DNA from: Clostridium pasteurianum DSM 525 = ATCC 6013
Lineage (GTDB): Bacteria; Bacillota; Clostridia; Clostridiales; Clostridiaceae
Assembly: GCF_000807255.1 (NCBI RefSeq)
Contig: NZ_CP009268.1
Span: 336,384 to 400,383, forward strand
DNA: 64,000 nt
Direction of reading: 5' to 3'
A program made the translations under genes and the position numbers. Shown piece after piece: positions 1-9,027 of the stretch; position 1 is the first letter of the stretch, and each line of letters starts with the position of its first letter. The notes below the pieces were generated by a model. It saw nothing but the letters and a program-made list of their open reading frames with translations. It did no database searches and was not told the origin of the DNA.

Positions 1-1572
1 TTACCAATAATGACAGCAATTATCGGGTTATTATCAGGATTAATGTGTATATTTATATCTTCAAATTATGTTGATACACCAGTCTTTTCTCTGTCTTTAG
101 CAGCAATGATTGGCTTAGCGGTAGGAATTGATTATGCATTATTTATAATTTCCAGGTATCGTCAAAATGTAGGAGAAGGCTATAGCTTACAAGAATCAGT
201 ATCAAGAGCAATGGCTACAGCGGGTAGTGCGGTATTATTCGCAGGTGTAACTGTTATTATAGCACTTAGTGGTCTTTCCCTAGTTGGGGTTCCATTTTTA
301 AAGGTTATGGGATTAGGTGCAGCCGCAGTGGTACTTTTGGTAGTAGTGGCTTCGCTTATTACAGTTCCAGCAGTAATAAGTCTTGCTGGGGAACGTATAA
401 GTCCAAAGCGAAAAAATAAGATTTTCAAATCCATAAAAGTTAAGGATAAGAAACAAAAGCATAGCTTTTGGGGAGGTATTGTAAGTAAATATCCAATTAT
501 TATAGTGGTTTCTGTTTTAATTGTAACTGCTTTATTTAGTTATCAGGCTCTTCATTTAGAATTGGGACTTCCCGACAATGGAGCCAAACCAAAGAATTCC
601 ACAGAACGTAAAGGATATGATATTATGTCCGAGGGCTTTGGGAAAGGTATTAATGGTCAGCTTATAGTTGTAGCAGATGCTTCTAAAGCTAGCGGAAACT
701 ATTTAGTTACGCTTCAAGAGGTAACTAAAGAAATAGAAAAATTGCCAGATATAAAATTTATATCGCCAGCTATCCCAGTAGGTAATGGAAAATTAGCGAT
801 GATAAATATAATACCTAAAAGTGGACCAAATGATAAAGAAACTAAGGATTTAGTTGAGAAAATTAACAAAGAAGCTGAAACTATTCAGAAGAATAAAAAA
901 GTTGAAATTATGGTAACTGGATCAACAGCAGTTAATATAGATACTGAAAATATGCTCAGCAAAGCTATGCCTAAGTTTATACTAGTAATTGTTGGACTCG
1001 CCTTGATTTTAATGACTTTGGTTTTTAGATCTATATTTGTGCCTATTAAAGCTGTTTTGGGTTTTATGATGACTATATTTTCAACTTTAGGATTTGGAGT
1101 TATGGTTTTGCAGGATGGACATTTATCTGGATTATTTAATGTTGCGGCACGTGAACCTGTATTATGTTTCTTACCTATATTGGTTACGGGAATTTTATTT
1201 GGATTAGCTATGGATTATGAAGTGTTTTTAGTAAGCCGTATGCGAGAGGAATTCACAAAAACAGGTAATGCAAAACAATCAGTCATTTCTGGAATAAAAA
1301 ATAGTGGTACTGTAGTAACTGCAGCAGGACTAATAATGACAGCGGTGTTCTTAGGATTTGCTTTCAATGTTGATGCTAACGTTAAATCTATGGGAATTAC
1401 ACTTGCTTTCGGAGTTTTATTTGATGCATTTATTGTAAGAATGACATTTGTACCAGCAGTTATGGTACTATTAGGTAAAAAAACTTGGTACATGCCAAAG
1501 TGGTTAGACAAAATTCTTCCTAAAATTGATGTTGAAGGCGAAGATTTGATGAAAGAAGAACAGGTTAGTTAA
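1..1572 (+). CDS. MMPL/RND-family membrane transporter, C-terminal part
   Basis: The reading frame is open from the first base, so the gene starts upstream; the first ATG in the window (position 10) is internal. The product is an RND-superfamily exporter of the MMPL type, which moves lipids or drugs across the membrane using the proton gradient. Visible are the GLAVGIDYALF membrane motif typical of MMPL domains, a central soluble domain (roughly residues 185-310 of the visible part), and a second membrane block containing GLAMDYEVFLVSRMREEF. Family members are usually about 700 residues, so roughly 200 N-terminal residues are missing. The two-component genes downstream may control it or respond to the same envelope stress, but they have their own promoter. 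The substrate cannot be told from sequence. Confidence 0.9.
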   Translation, partial: LPIMTAIIGLLSGLMCIFISSNYVDTPVFSLSLAAMIGLAVGIDYALFIISRYRQNVGEGYSLQESVSRAMATAGSAVLFAGVTVIIALSGLSLVGVPFLKVMGLGAAAVVLLVVVASLITVPAVISLAGERISPKRKNKIFKSIKVKDKKQKHSFWGGIVSKYPIIIVVSVLIVTALFSYQALHLELGLPDNGAKPKNSTERKGYDIMSEGFGKGINGQLIVVADASKASGNYLVTLQEVTKEIEKLPDIKFISPAIPVGNGKLAMINIIPKSGPNDKETKDLVEKINKEAETIQKNKKVEIMVTGSTAVNIDTENMLSKAMPKFILVIVGLALILMTLVFRSIFVPIKAVLGFMMTIFSTLGFGVMVLQDGHLSGLFNVAAREPVLCFLPILVTGILFGLAMDYEVFLVSRMREEFTKTGNAKQSVISGIKNSGTVVTAAGLIMTAVFLGFAFNVDANVKSMGITLAFGVLFDAFIVRMTFVPAVMVLLGKKTWYMPKWLDKILPKIDVEGEDLMKEEQVS

Positions 1573-1596
1573 AATATCTAAGGAATAATAAAATGG

Positions 1597-1640
1597 AAGC
1601 TATAGTATTTCAAGTTACAAAATGAATACTATAGCTTTGC
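1597..1640 (+). terminator. hairpin after the MMPL gene
   Basis: Arms at 1597-1609 and 1625-1637 form a perfect 13-bp inverted repeat (AAGCTATAGTATT and its complement) with a 15-nt loop. The T-run after it is weak, so it may be an imperfect terminator or an RNA-stabilising hairpin. Confidence 0.6.
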
Positions 1641-1645
1641 GCACT

Positions 1646-1674
1646 TTGACAAATAAATTAATGTGTGACATAAT
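1646..1674 (+). promoter_or_regulatory. sigma-A promoter of the two-component operon
   Basis: TTGACA (1646-1651), 17-nt spacer, CATAAT (1669-1674). It lies just after the MMPL hairpin and would start transcription about 10 nt before the GTG start of the kinase, giving a very short or nearly leaderless 5' end. Confidence 0.65.
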
Positions 1675-1690
1675 CTTGGGTAAAAGGTAG

Positions 1691-2905
1691 GTGAGCAAAA
1701 TATTAAATAAATTTATGAACAAAATTGAAATAGATGAGAATGATATTTTTAAAATGCCTACAATCGTATGCATTATTTTAATTTATATAGCAACTTTATT
1801 TTTGCAAAATATCAGAAAACCTTCATTATTTGCCAGTATGATTTTTACTGTAGTAATTATAAGCTATTTAATTATATACTTATTTTGTAATACTTTTAAG
1901 GCAAGATATTCGGTGTATTTTGTGATACAAGGCATAATTATTTTTGGTGCTGCGTTTATAATGCAAAAAGGATATTACGCTTTATTTATGGGAATGATTC
2001 CGGTGTTGATTTCTCAAGGTATTGGATTTTATTATGATAAATTTAAAGTTATTTTTATATTTTTATTTCTATATGCTGTATTTTGTGGCACTGTAGTAAT
2101 AATAGATGGTGCTAATCAACTTGCTCAAACTATTCCATTCCTTCTTATAGCTGTTATTGCTGTGGTTGCATATTCATCTATTTTTTTCAAACAAGTAAAA
2201 TTACGTATTCATACACAGAAAATTTTAAAAGAATTGGAACTTGCATATGATAGAGTTGAAGAATTAACTTTAACTAATGAGAGACAGAGGATGGCAAGAG
2301 ATTTACATGATACGCTATCCCAAGGTCTTGCTGGTGTAATTATGCAATTAGAGGCGGTAAATGCTAATTTAAATAAGAATAATACGGCTAGAGCTCAGGA
2401 AATTGTGAAAAATGCAATGGTACATGCAAGAAAAACTCTGGCAGATTCAAGACTTGTTATAGATGATTTGAGAAATGAAGATAATTTAGAGATAGATTTT
2501 GTTAATTTAATAGAAGATGAAGTTGCTAAATTTAAAAATATTTCAAACATCTTTGTTAACTTAGATATTAATATAAAATCAAAATTATATACAAAAGTTA
2601 TAGAATACATTTTATATATAGTAAGGGAATGTTTAAACAATATTGCAAGACATGCAAAGGCAAAAAATGTACAAATTGATATAACAGAAAAAGATAGACA
2701 AATAAATATAAATGTTATAGATGACGGTGTTGGATTTGATGTTAGAAGTTTAGATAAAGTTTATGGTCACTATGGAATACTGGGAATAACTGAACGAGTA
2801 CGTGCGATTCAGGGGAAAATTAAAATTAAAAGTGAAAAAAAAGTCGGTACACAAATTAACATTATAATACCGGCTGAGAAAGGAATATTTAACGGAAATG
2901 AGTAA
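1691..2905 (+). CDS. sensor histidine kinase, NarL/LiaS type (HisKA_3)
   Basis: Membrane sensor kinase that should autophosphorylate and pass phosphate to the regulator encoded next. The N-terminal half (about residues 20-170) contains six or so hydrophobic membrane segments and no sizeable extracellular domain, so it probably senses a membrane-borne signal. The HisKA_3 dimerisation motif ERQRMARDLHDTLSQ carries the phospho-acceptor histidine at about residue 207, followed by an HATPase domain with the N-box RECLNNIARHAKA and the G-box DDGVGFD. The GTG start at 1691 has an AGGTAG-like site before it; an ATG lies seven codons further in. The stop overlaps the regulator start by 8 nt, so translation is probably coupled. 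The signal is unknown; proximity to an MMPL exporter suggests envelope or toxic-compound sensing, which is inference. Confidence 0.9.
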   Translation: MSKILNKFMNKIEIDENDIFKMPTIVCIILIYIATLFLQNIRKPSLFASMIFTVVIISYLIIYLFCNTFKARYSVYFVIQGIIIFGAAFIMQKGYYALFMGMIPVLISQGIGFYYDKFKVIFIFLFLYAVFCGTVVIIDGANQLAQTIPFLLIAVIAVVAYSSIFFKQVKLRIHTQKILKELELAYDRVEELTLTNERQRMARDLHDTLSQGLAGVIMQLEAVNANLNKNNTARAQEIVKNAMVHARKTLADSRLVIDDLRNEDNLEIDFVNLIEDEVAKFKNISNIFVNLDINIKSKLYTKVIEYILYIVRECLNNIARHAKAKNVQIDITEKDRQININVIDDGVGFDVRSLDKVYGHYGILGITERVRAIQGKIKIKSEKKVGTQINIIIPAEKGIFNGNE

Positions 2906-3551
2906 AATAAAAATACTGATAGTTGATGATCATTTAGTAGTTAGAGAAGGCCTAAAATTAATTTTTGAAACAGAAGATAATTATGAAGTTGCTGGAGAGG
3001 CTGAAAATGGTGAAAAGGCTTTAATGCTCGTAGAAGATCTAAAACCAGATGTAATATTAATGGATTTATCTATGCCTAAAATGAGTGGATTAGAGGCAAT
3101 AAAAATATTAAATGAAAGGAATAATACAATTCCTGTAATTATTTTGACAACTTACAATGAAGATAATTTAATAAAACAAGGACTTTCATTAGGTGCAAAA
3201 GGATATTTGCTTAAGGACAGTACACGAGAGGAACTTATTAGAACTGTTGAAGCTGCATTTAGAGGAGAAATTCTTCTTCAGTCAGAAGTAACAAAAGCTC
3301 TTTTTAATACACAAAAGAAAGTCAATCAAATAGATCAATCTTTTAATAGTGAAATTACAGAGAGAGAGTTATTTATTCTTCAAGCTATTGTAAGAGGATG
3401 CACTAGTAAAGAAATAGCTTTTGATATGGGAGTATCAGAGAGGACAGTAAAAGCACATTTAACAAATATATATAGTAAGCTTAATGTTGAGTCTAGGTCC
3501 GAGGCTGCTGCTGTAGCAATAGAACGAGGAATTATACATATTAACAGGTAA
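2898..3551 (+). CDS. LuxR/NarL-family response regulator
   Basis: DNA-binding partner of the upstream kinase. The receiver domain has the acidic pocket DDH near residues 10-12, the phospho-acceptor aspartate at residue 56 in VILMDLSMP, and the conserved K in GYLLKDS. The C-terminal LuxR helix-turn-helix runs from ITEREL to the end, with the typical TSKEIAFDMGVSERTVKAH block. The length of 217 residues is normal. It overlaps the kinase by 8 nt, so the two form one operon. Targets are not visible in the sequence; the flanking MMPL exporter is a candidate. Confidence 0.93.
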   Translation: MSKIKILIVDDHLVVREGLKLIFETEDNYEVAGEAENGEKALMLVEDLKPDVILMDLSMPKMSGLEAIKILNERNNTIPVIILTTYNEDNLIKQGLSLGAKGYLLKDSTREELIRTVEAAFRGEILLQSEVTKALFNTQKKVNQIDQSFNSEITERELFILQAIVRGCTSKEIAFDMGVSERTVKAHLTNIYSKLNVESRSEAAAVAIERGIIHINR

Positions 3552-3883
3552 TGTGAGAAAAGGTTGTGATACTACTTGCTGTGGACTTTGTACTTTATGT
3601 ATAGATGAAAAACCAACTTTATACTGTTCTTTTTTAGTGTAAGGGCTAGAAGAAAAAGATTAATGGGAATGATTCAATTTGCAATGTTAGTTTATTAGTA
3701 GAGTTTTTACTTGCAAATATATATTTTTTTTTCTAAAATATATTTAGCATACAAATTTAAATTATTATAAAAAATAGTTAATAAGAGTCATGGTAAACAT
3801 TATCAATGTAGTAGCAGTATTTATACATAGAGGCATATTTTATTATAAATGAAGTTTTAGTCTTATTAAACGGAGGAAACTAT
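3552..3883 (+). other. intergenic region with an unexplained Cys-rich mini reading frame
   Basis: 332 bases without a confident gene. From 3553 to 3642 a GTG-started frame of 29 codons encodes a strikingly cysteine-rich peptide including CDTTCCGLCTLC; it has no separate ribosome site and begins over the regulator's stop codon. It may be a gene remnant, a coupled micro-ORF or chance. The rest is AT-rich with no clear hairpin. The only strong signal near the end is the GGAGG site of the phosphatase gene. Confidence 0.3.
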
Positions 3884-4537
3884 ATGAGTTATTCTGGAGT
3901 TATTTTTGATCTTGATGGAACACTTCTAAATACCCTTGATGATATGGCTGATTCAGTGAATTGCATATTGCAAAATCATGGATATCCTATACATGATTTA
4001 GAAAAGTACAAATATTTTATTGGCAATGGAATGGAAAAGCTTATAAGGAGGGCTTTGCCAGAAAGTAGTGCAAAAGACGAAGAAATGGTAAAGACATGTT
4101 TAGATGAATTTATGTTAGAATATGATAGAAGATGGGATAATTTAACAAGACCCTATGAAGGTATAAACGATTTAATGGAAGCTTTAGATTCTAAGGGAAT
4201 AGAAATGTCTGTACTTTCAAATAAACCTAATGAATTTACCAGATTGTTAATAGATAAATTTTTTGGATTAAAACGATTTAAAGTTGTTTTGGGCGCAAGA
4301 AGGGATGTACCTAAAAAACCTGATCCTACAGCAGCTTTTGAAATATCAAAATTGTCTAAAATACCTGAAAATGAATATCTTTATCTTGGGGATACAGGAG
4401 TAGATATGAAAACTGCAAATGCAGCTGGTATGTACGCTGTAGGAGTTACTTGGGGTTTTAGAAAAGCTGATGAATTACTGGAAAATGGTGCAAAGACAAT
4501 AATTGATAGTCCTATGGAACTTATGAAACTTTTATAA
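3884..4537 (+). CDS. gph: HAD hydrolase, phosphoglycolate-phosphatase-like
   Basis: Cytosolic HAD-superfamily phosphatase. Motif I is FDLDGTLLNT near residue 9 with the nucleophile and acid aspartates, motif II is the S in VLSNKP, and motif III/IV is the K in KKPDP followed by LGDTGVDM. The helical cap between motifs I and II is of the subfamily IA type seen in Gph and PpaX. The length of 217 residues is usual. The start is well supported by GGAGGAAAC upstream. The stop overlaps the yqeC start by one base (TAATG), so both are co-translated; this linkage suggests a shared operon rather than a known shared function. The substrate could be phosphoglycolate, pyrophosphate or a nucleotide. Confidence 0.85.
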   Translation: MSYSGVIFDLDGTLLNTLDDMADSVNCILQNHGYPIHDLEKYKYFIGNGMEKLIRRALPESSAKDEEMVKTCLDEFMLEYDRRWDNLTRPYEGINDLMEALDSKGIEMSVLSNKPNEFTRLLIDKFFGLKRFKVVLGARRDVPKKPDPTAAFEISKLSKIPENEYLYLGDTGVDMKTANAAGMYAVGVTWGFRKADELLENGAKTIIDSPMELMKLL

Positions 4538-5247
4538 TGAAACTTAGGAAATTGTTGAATATTCATAAAGGTTCTATTACATCTATTGTTGGAGCAGGTG
4601 GAAAAACTACCTTGATGTTTTCCTTAGCAGAAGAATTAAGGCAGAAAAGTAAAGTTCTTGTAACTACTACTACCAAAATATACGTACCTCAAAAATATCA
4701 ATATGATTATATTGCAAAGAGTGAATGTGAATTTGATTATTATAATAAGTTAAGCTGTAAGGGAATTTATGTATATGGAGATAGTGTAAATAGCAATAAT
4801 AAATTAATCGGATTAGATTGCAGACTTTTAGAAGAGCAGTTATCTTATTTTGATTATGTCCTAATAGAATCAGATGGTTCTAAGGGGAAAACTATTAAGG
4901 GCTGGGGTGATTATGAGCCTGTTATAAGTAATAAAACCAATAATACCATAGGGATTTTTAGTATAGAAAATATAGGAAGAAAAATAAATGAAAATAATGT
5001 TCACAGAATTAAACAATTTATGAATATTACCGATAGTTGTGAGGGGGATACTATAAATATAGATCATATTACAAAGCTGATATTTCATTCTAAAGGATTA
5101 TTCAAGAACGCTGTTGGACATAGAATTTTATTTATAAATAAGGTGGAAAATGAAAGTGATATTGTTTTAACAAGAAAGTTGATAAACAATATTAATAAGA
5201 ATAATCACGGATATATTGATAGTATTGTATTTGGACGATTACAATAG
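4537..5247 (+). CDS. yqeC: selenium-dependent hydroxylase accessory protein YqeC
   Basis: Member of the YqeC family, found with selenium-dependent molybdenum hydroxylases (xanthine dehydrogenase or purine hydroxylase types) and thought to help mature their labile selenium cofactor. A Walker A-like P-loop, GAGGKTTLMFSLA, lies at about residues 17-29, and LVTTTTKIYVP follows as in relatives. LIESDGSKGKTIKGW is a typical central block. The length of 236 residues is normal. It lies 8.7 kb from yqeB and 10 kb from the nine-gene catabolic run instead of inside it, as in the E. coli yqeB-yqeC arrangement. It is probably transcribed with the upstream phosphatase and ends at a terminator. The exact biochemical role in the family is unsettled. 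Confidence 0.88.
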   Translation: MKLRKLLNIHKGSITSIVGAGGKTTLMFSLAEELRQKSKVLVTTTTKIYVPQKYQYDYIAKSECEFDYYNKLSCKGIYVYGDSVNSNNKLIGLDCRLLEEQLSYFDYVLIESDGSKGKTIKGWGDYEPVISNKTNNTIGIFSIENIGRKINENNVHRIKQFMNITDSCEGDTINIDHITKLIFHSKGLFKNAVGHRILFINKVENESDIVLTRKLINNINKNNHGYIDSIVFGRLQ

Positions 5248-5294
5248 CAAAGCATTATGAAAATTATATAATATTAAAGAAAAAATGAAGGCCG

Positions 5295-5319
5295 AGGCTC
5301 CATAATGGAGTCTTTTTTT
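5295..5319 (+). terminator. rho-independent terminator after yqeC
   Basis: GGCTCCA-TAA-TGGAGTC hairpin followed by seven T residues, 48 nt after the yqeC stop. Confidence 0.85.
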
Positions 5320-5587
5320 ATACATATGATGTTAATTGATATAAATTTATATTTCCATTAAGTGAGGTAAAATGTATATAATCATCGTCAAAAAAATATC
5401 TAATTAGGTAAGTTTTTGAATTATTAGGTAATAACTATTATATTTTATGTTGAATTCTAGACTTTAGTATTTTATAATATATTCAATAAAGTAATTAAAA
5501 ATGTATTATAATAGAGTTTTCCTTAATGCTTTCATCTTAATATAAATATATTGAAATAATTTATTAATAAAAAGTTGGTGTGGTAAG
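5320..5587. other. AT-rich intergenic region
   Basis: About 270 bases between the yqeC terminator and the GGDEF gene. I see no riboswitch signature, no coding potential and no strong promoter pair, only A/T-rich runs. Confidence 0.5.
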
Positions 5588-6454
5588 TTGGATATATGTG
5601 AAGAAGTAAAAGAAAGATTGTCTATATTTAAAAATTTATATGATGTCATTAGAATTATAGACCCTGTGAATAAAAAAGCTATAATATCTAAAAATGATAA
5701 CGTTGAAAAAATAGAAAGCCCTTGCTATAGATTTTGGGGAAGTAATTCTTCATGTAAAAATTGTATTTCTATGAGAGCTTATATAGAACAAGATACTTTC
5801 ACTAAATTTGAATATATTAATGGAAAAATATTTTCCATAATTGCAACACCTATAAAATTTCGTGGGAAAGAATATATCTTAGAAATGATAAAGGAAATGT
5901 CTGTAACTGATTTAAATATAGATGGAAAAGGTGATTTAAAAGACCTAATTAGTGCCTTAAATGAAAAAATTATAACTGATTACCTCACTAATGTATATAA
6001 TCGAAGATATATTAATGAAAGGTTGCCCATTGATATAGATAATAGTATAAAAATTAAAAAACCAATATCAATAGTTATTGCAGATCTTGACTCTTTTAAG
6101 CAGATTAATGATGACTTTGGTCATGTAATGGGTGATATAGTACTTAAGGATACATGTAAAATTATAAAAGATTTTTTAATTAAAAATGAAGATTGGGTAG
6201 GAAGATATGGCGGAGATGAGTTTTTGATTGTATTAAATAATATTAATAGAGAAGAAGCTTATAAAATTATAGAATCCATGAGAATAAAAATAGAAAAACA
6301 TAAATTTAAATATAATGATAAAAGCATTAATATTACTGTAAGTTTTGGAATATATACTGTTGATAGTCAAGTAGAGTTTAATGCTGTAATAGAAGAATTG
6401 GATAAAAATTTATATAAGGCCAAAAAACATGGTAAAAACAGAATAGTTGTTTAA
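5588..6454 (+). CDS. GGDEF-domain protein, probable diguanylate cyclase
   Basis: Likely makes cyclic di-GMP. The C-terminal GGDEF domain (about residues 125-288) carries RYGGDEFLIVL with an intact active site and the DLDSFKQINDDFGH metal/substrate block. The allosteric inhibitory RxxD site five residues before GGDEF reads KNED, so product inhibition is probably weak or absent. The N-terminal 120 residues look like a small PAS-type sensor containing CYRFWGSNSSCKNC, whose cysteines could bind a metal, a cluster or heme. No membrane segment is visible, so it is cytosolic. The start is TTG at 5588 with a GGTGTGG-like site. It is monocistronic as far as the sequence shows. Confidence 0.85.
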   Translation: MDICEEVKERLSIFKNLYDVIRIIDPVNKKAIISKNDNVEKIESPCYRFWGSNSSCKNCISMRAYIEQDTFTKFEYINGKIFSIIATPIKFRGKEYILEMIKEMSVTDLNIDGKGDLKDLISALNEKIITDYLTNVYNRRYINERLPIDIDNSIKIKKPISIVIADLDSFKQINDDFGHVMGDIVLKDTCKIIKDFLIKNEDWVGRYGGDEFLIVLNNINREEAYKIIESMRIKIEKHKFKYNDKSINITVSFGIYTVDSQVEFNAVIEELDKNLYKAKKHGKNRIVV

Positions 6455-6542
6455 ATGTAATTTATAAATAATTTTCAAATAGAGAATTTATGATGTATAA
6501 TTGTTAATACTAACTAAATTATATTTTAAGGAGTTGATAAAT

Positions 6543-8051
6543 TTGGCTTTTTACTTTGATGAACCCTCACATACTTTTAGTGAATATCTATTAGTGCCTG
6601 GGTATTCTTCTGCAGAATGCATGCCAGCTAATGTTAGTTTAAAAACGCCAGTAGTAAAATTTAAAAAAGGCGAGACCTCTCAGATAGAAATGAATATACC
6701 TTTAGTTTCTGCAATTATGCAATCTGTTTCAGGTGATAAAATGGCAATTGCACTGGCTAAAGAAGGTGGTATTTCATTTATTTATGGATCACAATCAATA
6801 GAAGATGAGGCTGCTATGGTAGCTCGTGTTAAAAATTACAAAGCAGGTTTTGTTGTCAGCGATTCAAATATAAGACCAGATCAAAAATTAAAGGATATTT
6901 TAGATTTAAAGGAAAAGACAGGTCATTCTACAGTTGCGGTTACAGAGGATGGAACAGCTACAGGAAAACTTTTAGGCATTGTCACCAGCAGAGATTATCG
7001 TATAAGCAGAATGTCACCAGAGTGCAAAGTTGCTGATTTTATGACGCCTTTTTCAAAATTAATTTCTGCGAAAAAGGGAATTACTCTAAAAGAAGCTAAC
7101 AATATTATATGGGATTATAAATTAAATTCACTGCCAATTGTAGATGAAAATCAGCATCTTGCATATATGGTATTTAGAAAAGATTATGATTCAAATAAAG
7201 AAAATAAATTGGAACTTTTAGACAGTTCTAAGAGATATATTGTAGGTGCAGGAATTAATACTCGTGATTACGAGAAAAGAGTACCAGCGCTAGTAGATGC
7301 GGGTGCTGATGTACTATGTATAGATTCCTCAGAGGGATTTTCCGAATGGCAGAAATTGACCATTGATTATATCCGTAAAGAATATGGGGATAAGGTAAAA
7401 GTAGGTGCAGGAAATGTAGTGGACAGAGATGGATTCTTGTTTTTAGCAGAAGCTGGGGCTGACTTTGTGAAAATAGGAATAGGCGGAGGTTCTATCTGTA
7501 TTACAAGAGAACAAAAGGGTATTGGTAGAGGGCAGGCAACTGCAGTAATAGAAGTGGCTAAGGCCAGAGATGAATATTTTGAAAAAACAGGTGTATACAT
7601 ACCTATATGTTCCGATGGAGGAATTGTATATGATTATCATATGACTCTTGCTCTTGCTATGGGAGCTGACTTTATTATGCTTGGAAGGTATTTTTCTCGT
7701 TTTGATGAAAGTCCTACTAATAAAGTTAGTATTAACGGAACTTATATGAAAGAGTACTGGGGAGAGGGTTCTAACCGTGCAAGAAACTGGCAGAGATATG
7801 ATATGGGCGGTGATAAAAAATTATCTTTTGAAGAAGGTGTAGATTCCTATGTACCTTATGCAGGAAGCCTTAAAGATAATGTATCATTGACTTTAAGTAA
7901 AGTACGTTCAACTATGTGTAATTGTGGAGCCATGAGTATTCCAGAACTTCAGAAAAATGCAAAAATCACATTGGTATCATCCACTTCTATTGTAGAAGGC
8001 GGAGCTCATGATGTAGTGCTTAAAGATACTAGCAATAATGTTTTAAAGTAA
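6543..8051 (+). CDS. guaB: IMP dehydrogenase
   Basis: Oxidises IMP to XMP with NAD, the committed step of GMP synthesis. The start is TTG at 6543, not the upstream in-frame ATG at 6501: AAGGAG lies 8-14 nt before the TTG, and the translated N-terminus [19 protein letters not shown] matches the clostridial form of the enzyme. A two-CBS Bateman module is inserted at about residues 95-210 ([23 protein letters not shown]). The phosphate loop and catalytic cysteine are in [45 protein letters not shown] matches the second phosphate site. The length of 502 residues is usual for this subgroup. The following lipoprotein gene starts 23 nt after the stop. Confidence 0.95.
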   Translation: MAFYFDEPSHTFSEYLLVPGYSSAECMPANVSLKTPVVKFKKGETSQIEMNIPLVSAIMQSVSGDKMAIALAKEGGISFIYGSQSIEDEAAMVARVKNYKAGFVVSDSNIRPDQKLKDILDLKEKTGHSTVAVTEDGTATGKLLGIVTSRDYRISRMSPECKVADFMTPFSKLISAKKGITLKEANNIIWDYKLNSLPIVDENQHLAYMVFRKDYDSNKENKLELLDSSKRYIVGAGINTRDYEKRVPALVDAGADVLCIDSSEGFSEWQKLTIDYIRKEYGDKVKVGAGNVVDRDGFLFLAEAGADFVKIGIGGGSICITREQKGIGRGQATAVIEVAKARDEYFEKTGVYIPICSDGGIVYDYHMTLALAMGADFIMLGRYFSRFDESPTNKVSINGTYMKEYWGEGSNRARNWQRYDMGGDKKLSFEEGVDSYVPYAGSLKDNVSLTLSKVRSTMCNCGAMSIPELQKNAKITLVSSTSIVEGGAHDVVLKDTSNNVLK

Positions 8052-8074
8052 ATTTTTATTGGAGAAGAATTAAT

Positions 8075-8764
8075 TTGAAAAAATTATTATTAATTTTTTG
8101 TGCTATTAGTTCATTATTTATTTATGGTTGTTCTAATAATGATATAAACAAAAATTCAAATCAAAGCATAAATACTGAAATTAAAAGTTCTGTTGCTAAA
8201 AATTCTAATGAGAATATTGAAACTATAAATATAAGTGCATCAATGGTTAAAACTTATAATAATATAAATGAATTAGCTTCAGATAGTGTTTTAATAATAG
8301 AAGGCAGTATTTTAGCTAACAACTATATAAATTTTAAAGATACTGTTTTTACAATTTCAACAGTTAAAGTCACGAATGTACTAAAAGATTATGATAATAT
8401 TAAAGTTGGAGATACTATAAATCTTTTACAAACCGGTGGAATAGAAACTATCAAACAAAATGCTAATTTAAGTAAATCCTTTGATAATCCTACTGAAGTT
8501 AAAAAAAATATAGGTAAAAAAGTTGAAGTGGTTTTAGAAAACTCTCCTGTTTTAAAAGAAGGTCAACCTAATATTTTGTTTTTAACTAAATATGATGGTC
8601 CAATTACTAAAGATGCATATATAGGTACAGGAGACTTTCAAGGTAGATTCTTAAAAAATGGTGATAGAATTCAGCCGCAAAGTGCTGCTTTAAAATCTAA
8701 ATATAATAATAAAAATATACAAGAGTTTACAAATGGTATTAAATCTATAAATTCCAATAAATAA
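8075..8764 (+). CDS. putative lipoprotein of unknown function
   Basis: I do not recognise a family. A short basic N-terminus and hydrophobic stretch end in a lipobox (FIYGC, cysteine near residue 19), so the mature protein of about 210 residues should be anchored outside the membrane by a lipid. An Asn/Ser/Lys-rich linker follows, then a beta-rich domain with LIIEGSILANN and VGDTINLLQTGG, resembling small OB-like or binding domains of Gram-positive lipoproteins. The start is TTG at 8075 preceded by GGAGAAG. It follows guaB closely and ends before a good terminator, so it may be read through from guaB although no functional link is obvious. Confidence 0.75.
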   Translation: MKKLLLIFCAISSLFIYGCSNNDINKNSNQSINTEIKSSVAKNSNENIETINISASMVKTYNNINELASDSVLIIEGSILANNYINFKDTVFTISTVKVTNVLKDYDNIKVGDTINLLQTGGIETIKQNANLSKSFDNPTEVKKNIGKKVEVVLENSPVLKEGQPNILFLTKYDGPITKDAYIGTGDFQGRFLKNGDRIQPQSAALKSKYNNKNIQEFTNGIKSINSNK

Positions 8765-8821
8765 TATATAATTTTTAAAAATTTTAGATTAAGTAAGAAA
8801 CATCTAATCTAAAATAGCAAA

Positions 8822-8850
8822 AAGCACTCTGAATGAAGGGTGCTTTTTTA
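8822..8850 (+). terminator. rho-independent terminator after the lipoprotein
   Basis: AGCACTCT (8823-8830) pairs with AGGGTGCT (8837-8844) across a 6-nt loop, followed by six T residues. Confidence 0.85.
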
Positions 8851-9027
8851 TTGAATATTAGTTTGTAATATTCTTCTAAATTCAATTATAGTTCCATTGG
8901 ACCATTGGACTTTTATAGAAAAAATCTCATGCATGGTTACATCATCAAATAAAAATTCTTTTATATATGTCTATTGTTTTGCTTACGGTAGTATAATTAA
9001 ATTATATTAATATTGGAGAGGATGAAT

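Noticed and set aside
6501..6542. Upstream ATG extension of guaB.
   Set aside because: The extra 14 residues do not resemble IMP dehydrogenase, and the ribosome site and conserved N-terminus support TTG at 6543.
8890..8912. Direct repeat CCATTGGACCATTGGA as a regulatory array.
   Set aside because: Only two 8-bp copies with no promoter nearby; likely chance.
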